DNA from: Ruminococcus sp.
Lineage (GTDB): Bacteria; Bacillota; Clostridia; Oscillospirales; Ruminococcaceae
Length of the DNA: 11,556 nt
NCBI GenBank assembly: GCA_029063695.1
Contig: JAIDNR010000272.1
Coordinates: 1 to 11,556, forward strand
Reading direction: 5' to 3'
Of the stretch, positions 6,227 to 11,556 are shown piece by piece. The position numbers were made by a program, and so were the translations under genes. Each line of letters opens with the position of its first letter. The first letter of the stretch is position 1. The notes beneath the pieces were generated by a model. It was not told where the DNA came from and searched no databases. It saw only the letters and a program-made list of their open reading frames with translations.

Positions 6227-7723
6227 ATGTTTTACAACAGTACAAGAAACAGCGGAGTAAAAGTCAGCAGTGCTGAGGCTATTACTCAGGGTATTTCAGT
6301 TGAGGGCGGTCTTTTCGTTCCTGAGGAAATACCTGCACTTACTCTTGATGAAATCAAGGCAGTCGGTGAAATGAAGTATGCGGACAGAGCCGCATTCGTT
6401 TTCTCAAAATATTTGACTGATTTTACCGATGCCGAAATACATTACTGTACGGATAATGCGTATTCAGCAAAAAATTTCGAGACTGAAAATATTGCAGAAA
6501 TCGCACATCTTTTTGACGGTACATATATGCTTGAATTATGGCATGGTCCTACCTGTGCATTCAAGGATATGGCACTTCAGATTCTGCCGTATTTTCTTAC
6601 AACATCGGCAAAGAAAATCAATCTTGACAAGAAAATAGTAATTCTTGTTGCAACTTCGGGCGATACCGGAAAAGCCGCACTTGAAGGTTTCAGGGACGTT
6701 GAAGGTACGTCAATACTTGTATTCTATCCTGAGGACGGCGTAAGTCCTATGCAGAAAAGACAGATGAAAACTCAGGAGGGTGAAAACGTCGGCGTATGTG
6801 CAATCAAGGGCAATTTCGACGACTGTCAGAACGGTGTCAAAGCCATTTTTACAGACAGTGACGTAAAGTCAGCACTTGATGCCAAAGGAATGATATTCTC
6901 CAGTGCAAATTCAATCAACTGGGGCAGACTTGTTCCACAGATTGTCTACTATGTTTCGTCCTATGCTGAACTTGTAAAAGATGAAGAAATTGCACTCGGA
7001 GACAAGATTAATATAGTTGTTCCGACAGGAAATTTCGGAAATATTCTTGCGGCATATTATGCAAAGAAAATGGGAGTTCCAGTAAACAAGCTGATTTGTG
7101 CATCAAATATCAACAATGTACTCACGGATTTCATAAATACAGGCGTTTACGACAGAAACCGTCAGTTCTATGCAACGGTTTCGCCGTCTATGGATATTCT
7201 TATTTCAAGCAACCTTGAAAGACTTCTCTATATCATGACAGACAGAAATGATTCTGTAATCAATGAATGGTTCGGCAAGCTTGCGTCTGAGGGAAAATAT
7301 GAAGTCAGCGATGATGTAAAGTCACAGCTTTCAGATGAATTTTGGGCAGGCTTCTGTGACGACGAACAGACAAAGGCAACAATCCACAGCATTTATGAGA
7401 AATATTCATATACCTGTGATACTCATACGGCTGTTGCTGTCAAGGTTTACAATGATTACAAGACAGCTACAGGTGATATGACAAAGACAGTCATTGCATC
7501 AACAGCAAGTCCTTACAAGTTCAGTGCGGCTGTTCTGGAAGCACTCGAAAACGGCAGGTCTGATATTGACGAATATTCAAAAGTTGACAGAATTGCAGAA
7601 CTTTCAGATATTCCCGTTCCTTCTGCACTTGCAGACCTTAAAAACAAGCCTGAGCGTTTCAATGATGTCATTGATAAATCAGAGCAGAAAGATTATGTTC
7701 TGAAAACTCTCGGAATCCGATGA
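6227..7723 (+). CDS. thrC: Threonine synthase
   Basis: 498 residues, matching the longer (fold-type II, E. coli/yeast-like) threonine synthases. It converts O-phospho-L-homoserine to L-threonine and phosphate using pyridoxal phosphate. The opening YNSTRNSGVKVSSAEAI with SVEGGLFVPEE is typical. The cofactor lysine is K113 in WHGPTCAFKDMALQ. The phosphate/cofactor-binding segments VATSGDTGKAALEGF, SSANSINWGRLVPQ and VPTGNFGNILAAYYAK are all present. The ATG at 6227 follows an AAAGGGTGAT Shine-Dalgarno and begins 12 nt after yraN. No hom, thrB or lysC gene is nearby, so this biosynthetic gene is separated from its pathway partners and carried in an information-processing operon. No leader peptide or T-box is visible upstream. 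The 3' end overlaps the next gene by ATGA. Confidence 0.97.
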   Translation: MFYNSTRNSGVKVSSAEAITQGISVEGGLFVPEEIPALTLDEIKAVGEMKYADRAAFVFSKYLTDFTDAEIHYCTDNAYSAKNFETENIAEIAHLFDGTYMLELWHGPTCAFKDMALQILPYFLTTSAKKINLDKKIVILVATSGDTGKAALEGFRDVEGTSILVFYPEDGVSPMQKRQMKTQEGENVGVCAIKGNFDDCQNGVKAIFTDSDVKSALDAKGMIFSSANSINWGRLVPQIVYYVSSYAELVKDEEIALGDKINIVVPTGNFGNILAAYYAKKMGVPVNKLICASNINNVLTDFINTGVYDRNRQFYATVSPSMDILISSNLERLLYIMTDRNDSVINEWFGKLASEGKYEVSDDVKSQLSDEFWAGFCDDEQTKATIHSIYEKYSYTCDTHTAVAVKVYNDYKTATGDMTKTVIASTASPYKFSAAVLEALENGRSDIDEYSKVDRIAELSDIPVPSALADLKNKPERFNDVIDKSEQKDYVLKTLGIR

Positions 7724-8415
7724 GCCTGTATGTTATCGGTGACCTGCACCTGTGTTTCAGCAATCCGTCAAAGACAATGAGCATTTTTGCAGGCTGGGAA
7801 AATTATCAGGAGAGAATTAAAAAAAACTGGCTTGAAACAGTAAGGAAAGATGATACGGTGGTGCTTGCAGGTGACATCTCGTGGGGAATGACATTACAGC
7901 AATCACTGCCTGATTTCAGATTTATAAATGAACTTACAGGACAGAAAATAATCCTGAAAGGCAACCACGACTATTGGTGGGTGACTATGAAAAAAATAAA
8001 TGATTTTCTGTCCGCTGAGGGATTTGAAACAATAAAAATTCTTCACAACAATCATTATGCTTATGGAAGAAGATACGGAATATGTGGTACTCGTGGCTGG
8101 GTGAATATGCCCGGTGAAACTCAGGACGAAAAAGTTATGAATAGGGAAGTTCAGCGACTGGAGACATCAATAAAATCAGCCGTTGATGCAGGTCTTGAAC
8201 CGCTTGTATTCATGCACTATCCGCCCATATTTGCATCGAACTTCAACTATGATATACTTGAAGTTCTGTACCGCTATAAAGTCAGAGAATGTTACTATGG
8301 TCATGTCCACGGACGTTCAGCACATGAACTCTGCATTAAAAACACATACGATGATATAAATTTTCATTTGATTTCAGGTGATTATATACAATTTAAGCCT
8401 GAAAAAGTATTGTGA
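7720..8415 (+). CDS. Metallophosphoesterase (calcineurin-like, COG1768-type)
   Basis: 231 residues. All metal-binding motifs of the calcineurin-like phosphoesterase superfamily are visible in order: GDLHL (D8, H10), GDISWG (D52), KGNHDYWW (N82, H83), MHYPP (H166) and GHVHG (H195, H197). No signal peptide or membrane segment is evident, so it should be a cytoplasmic dinuclear-metal hydrolase. The substrate cannot be read from sequence. The GDISWGM, NHDYWW and GTRGWVN blocks resemble the uncharacterised COG1768 predicted phosphohydrolases. The start ATG overlaps the thrC stop (ATGA) and has only a weak ribosome-binding site, so translation is probably coupled to thrC. It is the last gene of the middle operon. 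Confidence 0.9.
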   Translation: MSLYVIGDLHLCFSNPSKTMSIFAGWENYQERIKKNWLETVRKDDTVVLAGDISWGMTLQQSLPDFRFINELTGQKIILKGNHDYWWVTMKKINDFLSAEGFETIKILHNNHYAYGRRYGICGTRGWVNMPGETQDEKVMNREVQRLETSIKSAVDAGLEPLVFMHYPPIFASNFNYDILEVLYRYKVRECYYGHVHGRSAHELCIKNTYDDINFHLISGDYIQFKPEKVL

Positions 8416-8440
8416 ATTTGTGAGAAATATAGAAGTCGTA

Positions 8441-8461
8441 AAATATTGTAGAAATATTTTT
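8441..8461 (+). terminator. Weak AT-only hairpin, possible operon end
   Basis: AAATATT (8441-8447) can pair with AATATTT (8453-8459) around a GTAGA loop, and T residues run to 8461. The position, 25 nt after the last stop codon of the operon and just before the tig promoter, suits a terminator. But the stem has no GC pairs and the T-tract is mostly inside the stem, so strength is doubtful. Confidence 0.3.
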
Positions 8462-8477
8462 CAGAATGTGGTATAAT
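8446..8477 (+). promoter_or_regulatory. Promoter for tig (extended -10)
   Basis: A perfect -10 TATAAT (8472-8477) is preceded by the TGN extension (TGG, 8469-8471). The best -35-like hexamer is TTGTAG (8446-8451), but with a 20-bp gap, so the extended -10 probably carries most of the activity. Transcription would start near 8484, giving a roughly 49-nt leader. A TGGTATA/TATACCA inverted repeat (8469-8475 and 8498-8504) straddles the -10 element and start site. No CIRCE or CtsR-type heat-shock operator is visible. Confidence 0.7.
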
Positions 8478-8532
8478 ATTCCAGTATCGTTATGATGTAT
8501 ACCATAATTAATAAATATAACGGAGGATTATC

Positions 8533-9858
8533 ATGTTAAAATCATCAACAAAAACAGATGTAAACACAACCGAGCTTGTTATCACTATTGATGCAGCTAC
8601 ATTTGAGGCGGCTGTTGAAAGAGAATATCAGCGTCAGAAGAAGAATATCCAGATAAGAGGTTTCAGAAAGGGTAAAGTTCCGAGAAAACTTGCTGAACGA
8701 GAATTCGGCGAGGGTGTTTTCTATGAGGGTGCTGTAAATTCACTTCTCACTCCTGAACTTGATGCCGCTGTAAGAGCAGAGAATCTTGACCTCGTTGACA
8801 GACCAAACGTTGAAATCACTTCAATTGACAAGGAAAACGGCGTTGAGCTTAAGGCTGTATGTGTTACAAAGCCTGTAATCGAAATTTCTGATTACAAGGG
8901 TATCAAGGCTGCAAAGGTTGTCAAGGAAATCACTGATGATGACGTTAATCAGCAGATTGAAATAATCAGAAAGAAGAATGCACGTATTGTTTCTGTTGAA
9001 GACAGACCTGCACAGCTTAATGATGAAGTTATCATTGATTTTGAGGGATTTTTCGGCGACGAAGCATTCGAGGGCGGCAAGGGTGAAGACCACCCGCTTA
9101 AACTGGGCAGCGGTCAGTTTATTCCCGGATTTGAAGACCAGATTGTAGGTCACAATATCGACGATGAATTTGACATCAATGTTACTTTCCCCGAAAATTA
9201 CCAGATGAAAGATTATGCAGGCAAAGATGCTATATTCAAGACAAAGCTTAAGGCTATAAGCTATGAGCAGATGCCTGAAATCGACGATGACCTTATTAAA
9301 GATGCTACAGAGTTTGACTCAGTTGATGAGTACAAGGCTGATATAAGAACAAAGCTTGAAGAAGCTGCTGTAAGTCAGGCTGATTCTGCATTTGAAAATG
9401 CCGTTCTTCAGACACTTATTGACAAGGTTGAGTCACCGATTCCGAACTGTATGTTTGAACAGAGAATTGATAATATTGTTGATTCATTTGACAAACAACT
9501 TCAGCAGCAGGGCATGAATCTTAAGCTCTATTGCCAGTATACAGGTATGGACGTTGATGCTATCCGTGATACTTACAGAGACCGTGCTGTAGGCGAAGTA
9601 AAGCTCCGTCTTGCACTTGAAAAGATTGCAGAGCTTGAAAACATCGAAATTTCTGATGATGAAATCAATGAGGGTCTTGCTCCTATTGCAGAGGCTAACA
9701 AAATGGATGTTGAGACAATAAAGAGATTCATTCCTATGGACGATTTTACTATGGATTTAAAAGTTCAGAAAGCAGTTGAAATCGTAAAGGAAAATGCTGT
9801 TGTTGACAATTCCGTTGAAGAATCAGCAGAACAGACAGAGGAACAGCAGGCAGAATAA
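8533..9858 (+). CDS. tig: Trigger factor (ribosome-associated chaperone and peptidyl-prolyl isomerase)
   Basis: 441 residues, near the usual 430-450. It binds ribosomal protein L23 at the exit tunnel and shields nascent chains. The N-terminal ribosome-binding domain holds the signature RGFRKGKVPRKL (GFRKGKVP at 43-50). An FKBP-type domain spans about 163-245, including DEVIIDFEGFFGDEAFEGG and GSGQFIPGFEDQIVG. The C-terminal chaperone arms follow, ending in an acidic Gln/Glu-rich tail (about 427-441). The ATG at 8533 has GGAGGA (8522-8527) 5 nt upstream. It has its own promoter, and lies upstream of clpP and clpX in the tig-clpP-clpX order common in Clostridia and Proteobacteria. Confidence 0.98.
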   Translation: MLKSSTKTDVNTTELVITIDAATFEAAVEREYQRQKKNIQIRGFRKGKVPRKLAEREFGEGVFYEGAVNSLLTPELDAAVRAENLDLVDRPNVEITSIDKENGVELKAVCVTKPVIEISDYKGIKAAKVVKEITDDDVNQQIEIIRKKNARIVSVEDRPAQLNDEVIIDFEGFFGDEAFEGGKGEDHPLKLGSGQFIPGFEDQIVGHNIDDEFDINVTFPENYQMKDYAGKDAIFKTKLKAISYEQMPEIDDDLIKDATEFDSVDEYKADIRTKLEEAAVSQADSAFENAVLQTLIDKVESPIPNCMFEQRIDNIVDSFDKQLQQQGMNLKLYCQYTGMDVDAIRDTYRDRAVGEVKLRLALEKIAELENIEISDDEINEGLAPIAEANKMDVETIKRFIPMDDFTMDLKVQKAVEIVKENAVVDNSVEESAEQTEEQQAE

Positions 9859-9870
9859 TTGCATATAAAA

Positions 9871-9909
9871 TGTTGTCCCACATAAAAAAGTGGGACAGCA
9901 CTTTTAGTT
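9871..9909 (+). terminator. Strong hairpin between tig and clpP (partial terminator)
   Basis: An 11-bp stem (9871-9881 with 9890-9900, one T-G wobble, core TGTCCCAC/GTGGGACA) with an A-rich 8-nt loop is followed by CTTTTAGTT. The short U-tract makes an intrinsic terminator plausible but leaky. No convincing promoter lies between it and clpP at 9938, so the hairpin probably reduces, rather than abolishes, transcription from tig into clpP-clpX, or stabilises the tig mRNA. Confidence 0.6.
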
Positions 9910-9937
9910 AAAAGAAACAAAGAAAGGGCGATGAATT

Positions 9938-10525
9938 ATGAGCTTTATACCTTATGTTGTTGAGCAGACAAGCCGTGGAGAAAGGTCATACGATATTTTT
10001 TCACGCTTGCTGAATGACAGAATTATTATGCTTTCAGACCAGGTAAGCGATGCATCGGCAAGTGTTGTTGTTGCACAGCTTCTTTTCCTTGAAAGTCAGG
10101 ACAGTGAAAAAGATATTTCACTTTATATAAACAGTCCCGGTGGTTCAATTACTGCGGGTATGGCTATATATGATACAATGCAGTATATCAAGTGCGACGT
10201 ATCAACTATATGCATAGGTATGGCTGCATCTATGGGTGCTTTTCTCCTTGCGGCAGGTGCAAAGGGCAAGCGTTTTGCACTTCCCAACAGTGAAATTCTT
10301 ATTCACCAGCCTCTTATTTCAGGCGGTCTTTCGGGTCAGTGTACCGATATAAAGATACATTCGGATCACCTTGTAAGAACACGTCAGAAAATGAATGAAA
10401 TGCTTGCTGCAAATACAGGTAAGCCGCTTGAACAGATTCAGGCTGATACCGAACGTGACAACTATATGACAGCACAGGAAGCTGTGGAATATGGACTTAT
10501 CGATAAGGTTATCGAGAAAAGGTAG
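9938..10525 (+). CDS. clpP: ATP-dependent Clp protease proteolytic subunit
   Basis: 195 residues, standard for ClpP. It forms the barrel-shaped tetradecameric serine peptidase that degrades proteins fed by ClpX or other Clp ATPases. The catalytic triad is visible: Ser98 in GMAASMGAFLLAAG, His123 in EILIHQP, and Asp174 in ADTERDNYM. The oligomer segment SLYINSPGGSITAGMAIYDT is conserved. The segment after His123 (QPLISGGLSGQCTD) is two residues longer than E. coli ClpP in this stretch. The N-terminus SFIPYVVEQTSRGERSYDIFSRLL fits mature ClpP with little propeptide. The ATG at 9938 has AAAGGG (9923-9928) upstream. An out-of-frame ATG at 9931 lies between that site and the start. Confidence 0.98.
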   Translation: MSFIPYVVEQTSRGERSYDIFSRLLNDRIIMLSDQVSDASASVVVAQLLFLESQDSEKDISLYINSPGGSITAGMAIYDTMQYIKCDVSTICIGMAASMGAFLLAAGAKGKRFALPNSEILIHQPLISGGLSGQCTDIKIHSDHLVRTRQKMNEMLAANTGKPLEQIQADTERDNYMTAQEAVEYGLIDKVIEKR

Positions 10526-10538
10526 GTTTTTCTGAATT

Positions 10539-11556
10539 ATGACTGAATTTAAATCATGCAGTTTCTGTGGCAAAGGTGAAAATAAAACAACAAGTATGTT
10601 TTCGGCAGGAAGTGCTAATATATGCGATGAATGCGTTATGTACTGCTATGAGCTTCTTTATGGTCCTGCATATACAAAGGCACAGAAAAAAGCAGCAAGC
10701 AAGGATAGGCCTGCTTCTCTTTCTTCAATGAAACTTATGAAGCCCATAGAGATTAAGAACTTTCTTGACGATTATGTTATCGGTCAGGACGATGCAAAAA
10801 TCTCGCTTTCCGTTGCTGTTTACAATCACTATAAGCGTATCATAAGTCAGAATGAATCCGAGCAGAAAAAGAATGATGATGTTGAACTCCAGAAAAGCAA
10901 TGTTCTTCTTCTCGGTCCTACAGGCGTAGGAAAAACATTCCTTGCACAGACTCTTGCCAAAATTCTGAATGTTCCTTTTGCAATTGCTGACGCAACTACA
11001 ATTACGGAAGCAGGATATGTGGGCGATGACGTTGAAAATGTTCTGCTCCGTCTTATTCAGGCGGCTGATTATGATATAAAAGAAGCCGAGAGAGGAATTA
11101 TATATATCGACGAAATCGATAAGATTGCAAGAAAGTCTGAAAATACGTCACTTACAAGGGACGTAAGCGGAGAAGGCGTGCAGCAGGCACTTCTTAAAAT
11201 AATTGAAGGAACTGTTTCAAACGTTCCTCCGCAGGGAGGCAGAAAACACCCGAATCAGGAAACGCTTCAGATTGATACAAGAAATATCCTGTTTATATGC
11301 GGAGGTGCTTTCGACGGTCTTGAACATCAGATTCAGAAGCGTATCGGCAAATCTCCGATTGGCTTCGGAGGTGAAGTAAAGGCTGTAAAAGAGGAAAAGA
11401 ATAACATATTCAAGAAAGTTATTCCGAAAGACCTCGTAAAATTCGGCATGGTTCCCGAATTTGTCGGCAGACTTCCCGTTATATCGGTTCTGGAAGAACT
11501 TGATGAAGATGCACTTGTAAGAATCCTCACAGAGCCGAAAAATGCACTTATAAAAC
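10539..11556 (+). CDS. clpX: ATP-dependent Clp protease ATP-binding subunit ClpX (3' end missing)
   Basis: The frame is open from ATG 10539 to the right edge, giving 339 residues of an expected 410-430. ClpX is the hexameric AAA+ unfoldase that recognises substrates and threads them into ClpP. The N-terminal zinc-binding domain has C7, C10, C29 and C32 (SCSFCG and ICDEC). In the AAA+ module: Walker A GPTGVGKT (126-133), pore loop GYVGDD (159-164), Walker B IIYIDEID (187-194), the RKH pore loop (235-237), the IGF tripeptide (274-276) that docks on ClpP, and the arginine finger in GRLPV (R311). Sensor 2 and the C-terminal subdomain lie beyond the window. It starts 13 nt after the clpP stop. The ribosome-binding site is weak (AAAAGGTAGG overlapping the clpP end), suggesting coupling to clpP. 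The IGF loop confirms it partners with the adjacent ClpP. Confidence 0.97.
   Translation, partial: MTEFKSCSFCGKGENKTTSMFSAGSANICDECVMYCYELLYGPAYTKAQKKAASKDRPASLSSMKLMKPIEIKNFLDDYVIGQDDAKISLSVAVYNHYKRIISQNESEQKKNDDVELQKSNVLLLGPTGVGKTFLAQTLAKILNVPFAIADATTITEAGYVGDDVENVLLRLIQAADYDIKEAERGIIYIDEIDKIARKSENTSLTRDVSGEGVQQALLKIIEGTVSNVPPQGGRKHPNQETLQIDTRNILFICGGAFDGLEHQIQKRIGKSPIGFGGEVKAVKEEKNNIFKKVIPKDLVKFGMVPEFVGRLPVISVLEELDEDALVRILTEPKNALIK

Noticed and set aside
9859..9888. Promoter for clpP (TTGCAT-N18-TAAAAA)
   Set aside because: The -10 is poor and lies in the A-rich loop of the terminator hairpin, so transcription would start inside that hairpin; chance match is more likely.
1..11556. CRISPR array, mobile element, tRNA/rRNA gene, or defence/novel enzymatic island
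   Set aside because: No regularly spaced repeats, transposase or integrase motifs, terminal inverted repeats, cloverleaf sequences or foreign-looking gene blocks were seen; every long frame on the + strand is a recognisable conserved gene.

Overview
This window is a run of bacterial housekeeping genes, all on the + strand, densely packed with short or overlapping junctions. The A+T-leaning base composition, strong purine-rich Shine-Dalgarno sites and gene order (L19, signal peptidase, YlqF/RbgA, RNase HII, YraN, then Tig-ClpP-ClpX) point to a Gram-positive Clostridia member. My best guess is an Oscillospiraceae/Ruminococcus-type organism. That assignment comes from gene content and general appearance, not from a database match.

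Layout. (1) Positions 1-2391: the 3' part of a B12-binding-domain radical SAM protein of the TIGR03960 type, whose start lies before the window, overlapping its radical-SAM-linked DUF2344 partner. (2) Positions 2398-3014: a rplS (ribosomal protein L19) unit with its own consensus-like promoter, a roughly 150-nt leader with four hairpins, and a 3' intrinsic terminator preceded by a second hairpin. (3) Positions 3048-8415: seven tightly coupled genes: two different type I signal peptidases, the ribosome-assembly GTPase YlqF/RbgA, RNase HII (rnhB), a YraN/UPF0102 nuclease-fold protein, threonine synthase (thrC) and a metallophosphoesterase. Most junctions overlap (13-nt, 11-nt or ATGA overlaps). 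(4) Positions 8469-11556: an extended -10 promoter, trigger factor (tig), a strong intergenic hairpin, clpP, and the first 339 codons of clpX, which runs off the right edge.

How they fit together: L19 and RbgA serve 50S subunit assembly, the signal peptidases mature exported proteins, RNase HII removes ribonucleotides from DNA, trigger factor folds nascent chains at the ribosome exit, and ClpXP degrades tagged or damaged proteins. ThrC and the phosphoesterase are metabolic or unassigned passengers in the middle operon.

I found no mobile element, CRISPR array, tRNA, rRNA or defence-type system. The points most worth a second look are the L19 leader with a loop complementary to the rplS ribosome-binding site, the divergent second signal peptidase with an altered catalytic box, the uncharacterised radical SAM/DUF2344 pair, and an inverted repeat spanning the tig promoter.
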